Assembly: GCA_040285745.1 (NCBI GenBank)
Contig: JAUFOR010000006.1
Span: forward strand, 1 to 64,000
Direction of reading: 5' to 3'
DNA length: 64,000 nt
From: Barthelona sp. PCE
Taxonomy: Eukaryota; Metamonada: BaSk clade
A model generated the notes under the pieces. The model was given only the letters and a program-made list of their open reading frames with translations, did not search any database and was not told where the DNA came from. The translations under genes were made by a program, and so were the position numbers. Shown in pieces: positions 13,490 through 23,634 of this stretch (position 1 is the first letter of the stretch; the number at the start of each line of letters is the position of its first letter).

Positions 13490-13903
13490 TCGAAACGTCT
13501 CAAAGAAGATGAGGCTCAGCGGATCGTGCCGAAGTGACACTCTCACATACTTACACCACTCCTTGAGTAGGCCTACTCGTCTAGTAGGGTTTCAAACTAG
13601 TCATGCTCATTTATTATGCAAAGGTTACCGAACCAACATTTAGAAGATACGGTAAGTCTTATATAATGTGCTCTCCGAATACATGAGTATTCTACACTGA
13701 GACTTCTACAAGCAATATTGACTAGGAAGTAATCGTTTTTTTTAGATTAGATGCCAACTTAGAGGCGTTCAGTTGTAATCTAACCTGCTTAGCTTCGCAG
13801 CAATGTCTGTTCAGACAACTGCAGATACCAAATGCAAGGTATAATAGTTCCTCTCGTACTTTTTACTACACTACTATCACGATTAATAAATCAAAAGGAT
13901 TAA

Positions 13904-13948
<45 letters not shown>

Positions 13949-14052
13949 TTAACGGGTGAACAATCCGACACTTGGTGAATTCTGCTTCACAATGATAGGG
14001 AAGAGCCGACATCGAAGGATCAAAAAAGCTACGTCGCTATGAACGCTTGGCA

Positions 14053-14087
<35 letters not shown>

Positions 14088-14482
14088 TCACACCTAGCTT
14101 AAAGCATTTAAAAAACTAAGTGATCGATAGGCCTTTGTTTCCAAATGTATTTGACGTACTGAATCACATACTCAAGCGAGCTTTTACCCTTTGTTCTAGA
14201 AGAGATTTCTGTCCTCTAGGAGCTCACCTTAGGACAACTAAGCTACGGTGTCTTAGTTGTACCGCCCCAGCCAAACTCCCAATCTGATTATGTTCTTAAT
14301 TTGGGTTCAGCGCAAAGCTGTTAAATCTTAAAAAAATTTCCATATAATTAAGTTAGTAAAACGTCGACGAGTATCATGGTCTTTCACCTTTGCCGGAGCT
14401 CCCATGTACCTACACTACTCGGAGACATTTCACAAAAGCAGACTAGAGTCAAGCTCAACAGGGTCTTCTTGCCCCTTTGATA

Positions 14483-14515
<33 letters not shown>

Positions 14516-14541
14516 TGATCGTAGATAGGGACAGTGGGAAC

Positions 14542-14614
<73 letters not shown>

Positions 14615-15882
14615 CCCCCGCCGTTTACGAGTGCTTCAGCATATCACTACACATTCACAAAAAAACATCGCACTGGGCAGAAATCACATTGCGTCAACGT
14701 CGTTTTACAACCATCGCAATGCTGTGTTTTTTATTAAACAGTCGGGTTCCCCTTGTCCGTACCAGTTCCAAGTTAGCTGTTAATTGTGATGAAACGTTCC
14801 GTAGAACTACCAAAACCCTTTTAAATCGTAAATAAGACGTCCACTGAAAACCCCGAAGGGTATCTATAGCTATCGAATTGTCAGATATGTCCAGATTAAG
14901 GCTTCGATCACTCAGCCCTTAGAGCCAATCCTTTTCCCGAAGTTACGGATCTAATTTGCCGACTTCCCTTACCTACATTCATCAATCAGACCAGAGGCTA
15001 CTCACCTTGGAGACCTGCGGCGGTTATGGGTACGCTGTATTATAAAGATCATCCATTGGTTTTTCAAGGATCGTCGAAAGCGCACCGGACAGACGAATTG
15101 TCTGCTCGTGAGTACATTTATCCATATCTCCAGCTGAACTGCTTCCATGGAAATAGTACTTTGAAAGAGAAGAAAACTCTTCCCGGAACTTCCTACAATG
15201 TCACCAATTTCATTCGTGTTACCACCTACTACATAATACAGTACAGGAATATAAACCTGCTTCCCTTTCGATAGGAGTGCACAAAGCACTTTTGATACAG
15301 AGTTAACCTATCTCTTAGGACCGACTAACCTATGTCCAAATACAGTTGACATAGAACCCTTCTCCACTTCGGCCTTCGAGGTTCTCACTCGAATACTTGC
15401 TACTTCCACCAAGATCTGCACTAGAGACTGTTCCAGTCCGATTCACATCGTAACCTTCTTAACAAATCTCCACGCCCTCCTACACATTGGAACTTACATT
15501 GATTGTTCCAATGGTGGAGTATAGGTAATACGCTTGAGCGCCATCCATTTTCAGGGCTAATTGATTCGGCTGGTGAGTTATAACACACTCCTTAGCGGAT
15601 TCCAACTTCTATGGCCACCGTCCAGCTGTCATAATCAAACAACACCTTTTATGGGATCTAATGAGCGTATATTTAGGCACCTCAACTCCACGTTCGGTTC
15701 ATCCCGCATCGCCAGTTCTGCTTACCAAAAAATGGCCCACTAAGAGTTCTGATTCTACATCCAAGTTCAAATTAAGTAACATGGACTGCTTGCCCGTTCA
15801 AAGTTTGAGAATAGGCTGAGGTCATTTCGTCCCCAGTACCTCTAATCAGTGGCTTTACCAGACAAAACTCATATGAACTCCT

Positions 15883-15922
<40 letters not shown>

Positions 15923-16907
15923 CGATTCGATTAGTCTTTCGCCCCTATACCCAAGTTTGACGATCGATTTGTACGTCAGAACCGCTTCGGACCTCCACCT
16001 GAGTTTCCCCAGGCTTCATCCTACTCAGGCATAGTTCACCGTCTTTCGGGTCCCAAACAACATGCTCCAACTCCATGGATTTGCCAAAGCGCCTCCCGGG
16101 TCGATTGTGCACCTTACAGGTTCCAACCTCAGTGGACTTGGTCCACCTTTACTTTCATTTCGCGTATGGGTTTAACACCCAAACACTCGCATGTTACTTA
16201 GACTCCTTGGTCCGTGTTTCAAGACGGGTGAGTTAGCACCCATTACCATCATCTTGATTGAAGCAAATTACCATCTGCCTACTAATTAAACAGTAACTCA
16301 ACACAAAGTGACGACTAAACTGAATAACTTCGCTAGCTTATTGCAACCTACAGACAATCTCGTTCCTCTGTCTCCGTTGAATATACTCGAGGTCTATAAA
16401 GATCCGAAGATCCACCTTTCCTCGTGAGCCAAACAACATGAAACAGATGATAGTGACTAGTATGGAAACCCATACAATCAGAGTACTAACACCTTCCCTT
16501 TCAACAATTTCAGGTACTTTTAACCCCTCTCTTCAGAGTACTTTTCATCGTTCGTTCACACTACTTATTTGCTATCGGTCTTCCAGAAATATTTAGCTTT
16601 AGGTGATGCTTACCACCCACTTAAGACTCCAATCCCAAAGAGCCCGACTCTTAGAGCTAACGGGTATTTACTTATCAGCGACACAAACGGGACTATCACC
16701 CTCTATGGTATACCGTTCCAGGTAACTTAGTGTCGCATCCAAATAATCCGAAAGTCTATATGCCACAACAGTTCCATACGGAACTTTTAGGCGTGAGCTT
16801 TTCCCTTTTCGCTCGCCGCTACTAGGGGAATCGCAGTTGCTTTTCTTTTCCTGCGCTTAGTAATATGCTTAAATTCAGCGCGTTCTCCTACTTGATTTGA
16901 GGTAAAA
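13490..16907 (-). rRNA. 28S rRNA, copy 3
   Basis: A complete LSU gene, close to copies 4 to 6. Several homopolymers are one or two bases longer (for example the T-run near 13736-13743). It shares CCTTTCCTCGTGAG near 16415 with copy 4, where copies 1, 5 and 6 read CCTTTCCCCGTGAG. Confidence 0.96.
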
Positions 16908-17030
16908 TATTAAAGACTTAACCCAAAGTGGTCTTTTGCACATATGCTAAGATTCACTATGAAGGGAGATATTTCATTAAAACATATTTCTATGTTAAAA
17001 CAGTCCAACAACAGAATTGTTGTTATAATA

Positions 17031-17180
17031 AATATTACGCTCAAACAAGCATACCTCCGAAGAGGTGCAATTTGCGTTCAGAAATTTGATGATCAACAGG
17101 GTCTGCAATTCACATTACGTATCGCAGTTCGCTGCGTCCTTCATCGATCTGGAAACCAAGACATCCATTGTTGAAAGTTA
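17031..17180 (-). rRNA. 5.8S rRNA, copy 3
   Basis: 150 nt, identical in landmarks to copies 4 to 6. ITS2 lies at about 16908-17030 and ITS1 at about 17181-17318. Confidence 0.95.
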
Positions 17181-17318
17181 TCATGGTTAATTATCTTACA
17201 TATGTAAGAGATATTTTAGGTTATATAGTATAAAAAGCAAACATCAAAGATGTTTTCTAATAATTACACAATTTGTTTGTATTTAAGAGTACAACGCAAT
17301 GTTGTCTCTTGAATTTGC

Positions 17319-17461
17319 TATTGATCCAACCGAAGGTTCACCTACGGTTACCTTGTTACGACTTTTCCTTCCTCTAGATGATAAGACACACTGAACTTTT
17401 CACCCAACTAAGTATTGCTACTGTGCGTTGGCGCGATCCGAACATTTTGGCACATCATCCG

Positions 17462-17505
<44 letters not shown>

Positions 17506-17945
17506 ATCAGCGTGCGCTAATGACACACACTTACTAGGAATTCCTTGTTCATGACCCATAATTGCAAAGGTCAATCCCAACATCACGATGTCTTTTTAAA
17601 GATTAGCCAGGCCTCTCGACCAAGCTATTGCTTATTGACGACATCAGTGTAGCACGCGTGCGGCCCAGGACATCTAAGAGCATCACAGACCTGTTATTGC
17701 CCCAACCTTCCTCCAGATAAAACTCTGGCAGTCCCTCTAAGAAGTTGGTCCATTTTGTAAAAAATGTCCAACTATTTAGCAGGATGGGGTCTCGTTCGTT
17801 AACGGAATTAACCAGACAAATCACTCCACCAACTAAGAACGGCCATGCACTACCACTCATAGAATCAAGAAACTGCTCTCAAAGTGTCAATCATTACTAT
17901 GTCCGGCCCTGGTAAGTTGTTCCGTGTTGAATCAGATTAAGCCGC

Positions 17946-18013
<68 letters not shown>

Positions 18014-19108
18014 AGAACCCAAAAACTTTGATTTCTCGTAAGGTGCTGAAGGGGTACAATAAACCTGTGCCTCCAATCCCTAGTCGGCATAGTTTATGGT
18101 TGAGACTACGACGGTGTCTAATCGTCTTCGATTCCCCAACTATCGTTCTTGATCAATGAAAACATCCTTGTCGAACGCCTTCGCTTCTGTTTGTCATTAG
18201 GAGATCAGAAAATTTCACCTCTCACTCCTAAGTACAGACGACCCCAAACTGTCCCTATTAATCATTACTCCTTCCTATGTACCAACAAAAAGGTCAGAGT
18301 CCTATTTCATTATCCCATGCTAGTGTATTCAATTGCGTATACCTGCTTTGAACACTCTAATTTATTCAAGGTAAAAAAACCATATCTAACAGACGCCCTA
18401 AGGAATCTGAAGAAAATGGTAGGAAGAACCAGTACAATAAAGATGTAATCTAACGATAATCATCCATGCACTGATTCACAAGTTCAACTACGAGCTTTTT
18501 AACTGCAACAGTTTTAACATACGCTATTGGAGCTGGTATTACCGCGGCTGCTGGCACCAGACTTGCCCTCCAATTGCTTTCTAAAGGTCTATTTACACCT
18601 AAACCATTACATGCCGGGACACATAGTGCCTACGGTTGTTATTTCTTGTCACCTTCTCCCTGAGTCAGGATTGGAAAATTTTCGCGCCTGCTGCCTTCCG
18701 TGGAAGTGGGAGCCGTTTCTCAGGCTCCCTCTCCGGAATCGAACCCTGATTCTCCGTTACCCGTCAACACCTTCGTAGGCCTCTATCCTACGAATAAGTA
18801 TGATAGGGCAGAGATTTAAATGATACGTCGCGTCAAGAGACAACGATCAGCGAATATATTATGATTCACCTAAGTCAGCTAATGAAAGCTGGGTTGGTTT
18901 AGTCTAATATATGCAATCCTTCGTGAGTTGGATTTTTGTACATGTATTAGCCCTAGTTTACCACGGTTATCCTAGTAGTAAGACTATCAAAGAAATTATC
19001 ACTGATTTAATGAGCCATTCGCAGTTTCTCAGTATAAATGATCATACTTAGACATGCATGGCTAAATCCTTGAGACAAGCATATGATACTGGCAGGATCA
19101 ACCAGGTA
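17319..19108 (-). rRNA. 18S rRNA, copy 3
   Basis: A clean SSU gene of about 1790 nt with 5' ACCTGGTTGATCCTGCCAG, intact 530 loop (near 18532-18553), GTACACACCGCCCGTCGCTC and the 3' AAGTCGTAACAAGGTAACCG end. I see no intron. Confidence 0.97.
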
Positions 19109-20047
19109 ACTTTTTTAAAACATCGGCGAACCGAGTTCTTAAAAGCAAGACTAAAGTCTTTTTCCTAATTGTATAGACAGAAAGTCTGTGTAAGACAATC
19201 TGCTAAATCCTTTCAGATCTATCATAATTCTCTGCTTTATGCACGATTCATTTGTTACATATATTAAATATGACATCAAATGATACTAACATAAAACATA
19301 CAGCTGCTCTGACATGCGACTTCCCTTTACAGAGAAGATCACACCGATTACAGCACTCAAACATTCAACAATGTTACCGTTAAAGGTACAAATACAGAAC
19401 GTTTTTTTTCTTACTAATGTAAGAAATCCTTGTGTTCCGTTTAAAATCGGGTCTAAACCCATTTTTACTTGAACACAAGTTTATTTTATCATAAACATTA
19501 TACTAACTTACAATGTAAGCTTTCAATGACTGAGTAGAGTGTTACCACTCTCCTCAACTATACTTTAAATTACTTTTAGTACAGACATGAAAATCAAAAA
19601 ATTTAACATTAGGGCCTCTAATAAAATGACTGAAAAAATATGCATATTTTTTTAGCTTGTCAACACATTGGATTTCTCACTCATTCTAAAAATTTCTAAA
19701 AAGTACTTGTTGTCACAGCAAGGCGCGTTCACGCCTATGCTGTGACTTTATTCATCAGCTTAGACCCTCCAAGTGCACAAAAATGAAGTTAAAACGTATA
19801 AAAACGTAAAAAAAAACAACTCACAAAAACTACGGTTTTCAATATAGAACACTTAAAAAAAGTGTGATTGTTGACATTAATCAGACCTCAAACGATATTA
19901 AGTTCATTATAGGCAATATAATGATTGAAAAAAAAAAGCAAAATTTTTCTACTTTCTAAATAACCTTGCTCCTTATTCCTATAGACCTGAAAACACGTTT
20001 ACAGACCGTTTTCGTGCATTCTGACGGTTCAAAAAATGCAAATAAAA
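19109..20047 (-). other. 18S-5S spacer, copy 3
   Basis: A clean upstream spacer. At 19712-19746 it holds a perfect stem-loop (GTCACAGCA pairing with TGCTGTGAC, plus an inner AGGCG/CGCCT stem). Nearer to 18S lie the short inverted repeat AGACTAAAGTCT and other small hairpins. I see no gene. Confidence 0.88.
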
Positions 20048-20166
20048 AGCTTACAGCACTTGGGATTCCCGCGGGCTCTCGCAACGCAGTACTAACCAAG
20101 CCCTAACCTGCTTAACCTCAGTGTTCGGGATGAGAACTGGCGTTTCCAGGTTGGTATGGCCGAAGC
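20048..20166 (-). rRNA. 5S rRNA, copy 3
   Basis: A clean 119-nt 5S gene. The minus strand reads GCTTCGGCCATACCAACC at the start and GTGCTGTAAGC at the end, which pair into the terminal helix with one bulge, followed by a T-run as expected for Pol III termination. The retrotransposon begins only 104 bp upstream of this gene's 5' end. Confidence 0.95.
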
Positions 20167-20270
20167 TGGAAATCTTAGTCGATTTTCAAAACTCGGATCT
20201 ACATACCAAAATGTTGTAAAAAAAAATCTCAAGTTCGTGGCTTCACTAATAAATTCAATGGAGAAGGGCG

Positions 20271-20330
20271 TTATCCTCTATCCTACACCTTGGATGGTTT
20301 ACTGAAGTGACAGCCTGCATGTTGGGAGGG
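20271..20330 (-). repeat. Split direct repeat A1 (outer, element left end)
   Basis: 60 bp, identical over its length to A2 at 20706-20765. It begins exactly at the element boundary with TTATCCTCTATCC and ends at GTTGGGAGGG, after which the two copies diverge. Just inside, 20332-20348 forms a 7-bp hairpin (CAGTTAG, TGG, CTAACTG). Confidence 0.93.
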
Positions 20331-20572
20331 GCAGTTAGTGGCTAACTGTCTCGCTATTGAGAAAATATGACGAAATTTTTGTAAAATTTCTTGATAAAAC
20401 TTACCTGCGTTCTTTCTGCACTAGGATATAATTTATGCAGAAGATGATGAAAGACTTTCTTGGATAATCCAGCACAGAATGTGTGCGGAGTAGTTTTTCC
20501 AAGCTCACGGAAAACAACAAAAGTTTCGAAGATTATGTCGAAAATTAACTTTGGTTTTTTTTGTCTTTTTAA
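20331..20572. other. Non-coding segment between repeats A1 and B1 of the retrotransposon
   Basis: About 240 bp, unique within the window and AT-rich, without a credible ORF. It starts with the 7-bp hairpin at 20332-20348. In elements of this class this corresponds to the 3' untranslated part of the RNA. Confidence 0.7.
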
Positions 20573-20705
20573 TTTTTGAATTCAGGAAAGAAATCGAAAA
20601 GCAGTTACTCGAGTCCGAGTAACTTAGCTAGGATTATTCTTTAACTTCACTGTGTATGTCATCTAGGTTTCGGGTGCATCAAGATTCCGATTGCCATCAA
20701 CTACA
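20573..20705 (-). repeat. Split direct repeat B1 (inner copy)
   Basis: 133 bp, matching B2 at 26539-26676 except for a 5-bp indel and neighbouring changes near 20644-20655. It contains a perfect 9-bp inverted repeat with a 4-bp loop at 20603-20624 (AGTTACTCG, AGTC, CGAGTAACT). It ends with CAACTACA and is joined directly to A2, which reproduces the sequence expected when the two element ends meet in a circle. Confidence 0.93.
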
Positions 20706-20765
20706 TTATCCTCTATCCTACACCTTGGATGGTTTACTGAAGTGACAGCCTGCATGTTGGGAGGG
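20706..20765 (-). repeat. Split direct repeat A2 (inner copy)
   Basis: 60 bp, identical to A1. It abuts B1 with no spacer, giving the junction ACTACA-TTATCC. It lies 41 bp beyond the stop codon of the tyrosine-recombinase frame. Confidence 0.93.
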
Positions 20766-20805
20766 CAGACAGAACGAACCGTTAGACAGGACGGGTACGG
20801 ATCAA

Positions 20806-22962
20806 TCAAGATACCGCCCATTCTCGTATCTGGTTTATACTGTACAGTTCCCCCGGCATGGCGTACTCCAGGTCGTGAATATCCAGGTAATACTTATTCA
20901 TGGTTTCATTGGCGCTCCAGCCCCCAATCTGTCTGGCTGTGTCTTTGTCACCATGAATTTTGATAATATCTTGGCATCTCCCCGCTCTTATGGCGTGGGG
21001 GTTGAATCTCGCTCCAGGCGGTGCACCTATGAGGTTTGGATCGTCAAAGACGGTGTTAAACCTTTTTAGAATTTTTGCTTCCCGGTCTTTTGCTCCTGTA
21101 CCTAGGAGTAACGCGGTGCCCTGCCGCTTCGTTTCGAGTGCATGCACAATAAACGGCGCAAATACACTTTCGTACCAATATTTTTGGGGAATTGTTGCAA
21201 AACGTCCTTTTCGGCTTTTCCCTTGCGTTTTATGCTTTGGGATCATCACTGAGAGGGATTTCTCCATGCTATTTTCATGAAGAGTGATCTCAAGGTGTCG
21301 TTTTTCTATAAAATTCAATTCTCCCGATCTACAACCGAGAATGTAGTGGATCGACAGTATTTGGCAGTCCAGGATGCATTGTTCGACCTCCTGTGAGACC
21401 ATAGCACTTATTTGGTCTCGTGGAGAAAAAATGTCCTCTCGGAGCTTCATGATAGACTCATGGGCGCTCTCTTGGACGAGGAACAGCAGCCTCTGGACCA
21501 CAGACGCTCTTATAGCGCATTTATAACTGTATAATTTGGGGATTGCTCCACTTTCATCGGTTATGATCTTTGTACGCGCTGAAATGAGGTACTGCCTGTC
21601 TTTATCGCAGGCGTCCTCCCAGCAACCGGTTGTAAGCAGTCTAATAACTCTCAGGGAGCTTCTTAGAAGGGATCCGTATGTATCAAGAGTGCTACTCTTG
21701 TAATACAGGATTAGGGCTGTGTTGCCTTCGGGCGATTCGCCCTTTTCGGCTCTCTCCGCTAGGTCAGCTATGCATAAACCTACTAACAGATTGCAGTGGC
21801 TTGGATTTTTTATCCAGCCATACATCCTCCTTATTGCATTCTGATTAGCTTCAATGTACTGTCTAAATAGTTTGAGGGCGGTCCTGGCTGTGCTTAAGGA
21901 ACCTTTTCTGAAGAACAGCGCCAGGAGATCGTCAATTCTCATTGTATTGGCTGGAAACCTAAAGTGTTTCTTCACTATGAGGGGGACGTCTATCTTCACG
22001 AAGTCAGTGTCGCCCTTCCACAAGCTTCCTGCTTGTACAGCCTTTGATTTGACAGGGAAAATTTTTTCCGGGTTGATGGTAATTTCGCACATTTCTTTCC
22101 ATGGACGAACGAACTGCGATACCATACCCCACACGGGTGCAGATGGGAGAGGTTGTGGTAACTTCACTCTGATAGTAACACCGGTCCTGAGGGCCGCTAG
22201 TAAAATAATTTCTAACGCCGCTGCTGCTGACTGGGCAGGGACCATCTGTTCGACTGTGTGGCTCTCTCTTCCGATCATATCTATCTCAAACTTCGGTTTA
22301 GAGCGGGGGACTGTGTATCTTATATCTTCCAGTCCCTCAACCACTGGTGTTGTATCAATTTTGTCTTCTTTCAGTTTTAAGAAGGGTGCCGTTAACTTGG
22401 GCAGTCCCTGTCGTCTCGATACGGGCATAAAAGCTAAATCGCTTTTAAATGTTTTTCGAAACAAGTTCATTGCCCGGATGCAGCCAACTGAGCGGCCGCT
22501 CTTGTCCTGTTTTGCTCTCGCTATGAGGGGGCTGGTATGGCCCGGCTCATAAGCGCTTGGGACGACAGAATTTAGAATTATAATCTCCTTTGGGGGAACG
22601 AGCTCTTGAAGGAATGTTCCCCTCGATTGTTTCCAGCAGACTGGCTCTCCACGTGAGGCCATGTCCGGAAGGTGATTAAGTACAGAGGGAACGTAAATCG
22701 CTTCCACAACAAGGTCCTTCTCTTGGCAGAATCTTGCCAAGGTCCGGGCAGCATCGTTGAGGACGGTATTGCGCGACGTTAGTTTGTTCGTCGCAGCTAC
22801 CACATTAGTGTTATCGCAATACCAGACGAGATATCCATTGGATAGTTTGGACCCGAGGCTGTGCAGCATAGCCATCAGGGGTTCCATCTCCGCATGAGCG
22901 ATCGACAGTTTTGTTTTCTGGATCGCTTTCGCTTTATCTTTTGCTGACAGCATGTTCAGCAA
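20806..22962 (-). CDS. Retrotransposon RNase H plus tyrosine recombinase
   Basis: A frame of 718 residues from its first ATG. The frame stays open upstream to about 23120, where the first RNase H strand (residues read as WVLISDAAV) lies, so the listed start is probably not the true N-terminus. RNase H signals: a conserved acidic residue in HAEME (residues 23-27), WYCDN (47-51) and HLPDMASRG (97-105). The C-terminal third is a tyrosine recombinase with Arg545 in GCRSGEL, a likely Lys in KHKTQGK (576-582), HAIR (His656, Arg659), Trp682 in GGW and Tyr691/692 as nucleophile candidates. All catalytic residues of the family can be assigned. In the family this enzyme joins the circular cDNA to the target. 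The middle (about 120-330) has no domain I recognise. Confidence 0.92.
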   Translation of the reverse strand: MLNMLSAKDKAKAIQKTKLSIAHAEMEPLMAMLHSLGSKLSNGYLVWYCDNTNVVAATNKLTSRNTVLNDAARTLARFCQEKDLVVEAIYVPSVLNHLPDMASRGEPVCWKQSRGTFLQELVPPKEIIILNSVVPSAYEPGHTSPLIARAKQDKSGRSVGCIRAMNLFRKTFKSDLAFMPVSRRQGLPKLTAPFLKLKEDKIDTTPVVEGLEDIRYTVPRSKPKFEIDMIGRESHTVEQMVPAQSAAAALEIILLAALRTGVTIRVKLPQPLPSAPVWGMVSQFVRPWKEMCEITINPEKIFPVKSKAVQAGSLWKGDTDFVKIDVPLIVKKHFRFPANTMRIDDLLALFFRKGSLSTARTALKLFRQYIEANQNAIRRMYGWIKNPSHCNLLVGLCIADLAERAEKGESPEGNTALILYYKSSTLDTYGSLLRSSLRVIRLLTTGCWEDACDKDRQYLISARTKIITDESGAIPKLYSYKCAIRASVVQRLLFLVQESAHESIMKLREDIFSPRDQISAMVSQEVEQCILDCQILSIHYILGCRSGELNFIEKRHLEITLHENSMEKSLSVMIPKHKTQGKSRKGRFATIPQKYWYESVFAPFIVHALETKRQGTALLLGTGAKDREAKILKRFNTVFDDPNLIGAPPGARFNPHAIRAGRCQDIIKIHGDKDTARQIGGWSANETMNKYYLDIHDLEYAMPGELYSINQIREWAVS

Positions 22963-23098
22963 GTCGATGAGTTCATTCTTGGCAAGATCATTGCCGCCTA
23001 CACTGCGAAGTAGCAGGTGCTCAAAACAGGTTTCGTCAACATCATCCGTTGCGAAAGCTGTGCCTGCGATACCTATTTTCTCTTCACTTACAGCAGCG

Positions 23099-23632
23099 TC
23101 ACTTATTAGGACCCACTTTTTTTCTGGTGGAAAGAAGGGGTTGTGGTGGAAAATCGTGATCGGCTAAACTCGCAAGGGTACAAGCGAGGTGGTGTGCCTC
23201 GTTTGTACCGATGAATCCAAGTGGAGACCCGCTGGTAGGGTCTGTTGCCTTTGGCTGGGCCTCGATCTGGCCGTGTTCATGATGCTGGACCTCCTTCAGG
23301 TCTTGGTCGCCGATCGTGAGCGATCTCGTCATGAGCCACTTGGTTATTTTTCTAGGAATGCCATCTTTATCCTTTAGTGCTTCGTGTATGATGGCATTGA
23401 TCGTAATGGCGGAGGCATGTAGCTTTCTGCTAGCCGCCCTAAACGCCGTGCACTTCGATGCAAGTTCTACGAAGTCTTTCAACGGGATTTCCTTGCATGA
23501 TGTGAGCTTATGGGCCAGTTCTTGAGCCTTCAGCGCGATCTTACGGCAATTAGCATCACTTGGTGCTAATGCCACTTTCATATTTGGATCGTCCGGCGAT
23601 CCAAAGGTAGATGTGATGGTGAAACCTATCAC
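23099..23632 (-). CDS. Retrotransposon reverse transcriptase, thumb/connection segment (frame-broken)
   Basis: A 177-residue open frame between the reverse transcriptase palm and the RNase H. Its listed start is a GTG that merely follows the frame break; it is not an independent gene. It begins with the short IGFTI motif usual just after the palm of DIRS-type reverse transcriptases and continues through helical connection sequence. It joins the upstream frame at an A-run (T-run 23660-23667 on the plus strand) by a shift of minus one. It joins the downstream RNase H frame at another A-run (23117-23123) by a shift of plus one. Confidence 0.85.
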   Translation of the reverse strand: MIGFTITSTFGSPDDPNMKVALAPSDANCRKIALKAQELAHKLTSCKEIPLKDFVELASKCTAFRAASRKLHASAITINAIIHEALKDKDGIPRKITKWLMTRSLTIGDQDLKEVQHHEHGQIEAQPKATDPTSGSPLGFIGTNEAHHLACTLASLADHDFPPQPLLSTRKKVGPNK

Positions 23633-23634
23633 AT

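Noticed and set aside
21854-22552. 232-residue plus-strand ORF, and other plus-strand frames at 25634-26431 and 23948-24268
   Set aside because: They are antisense to the retrotransposon's YR, gag and RT frames, which carry recognisable motifs; the plus-strand frames do not.
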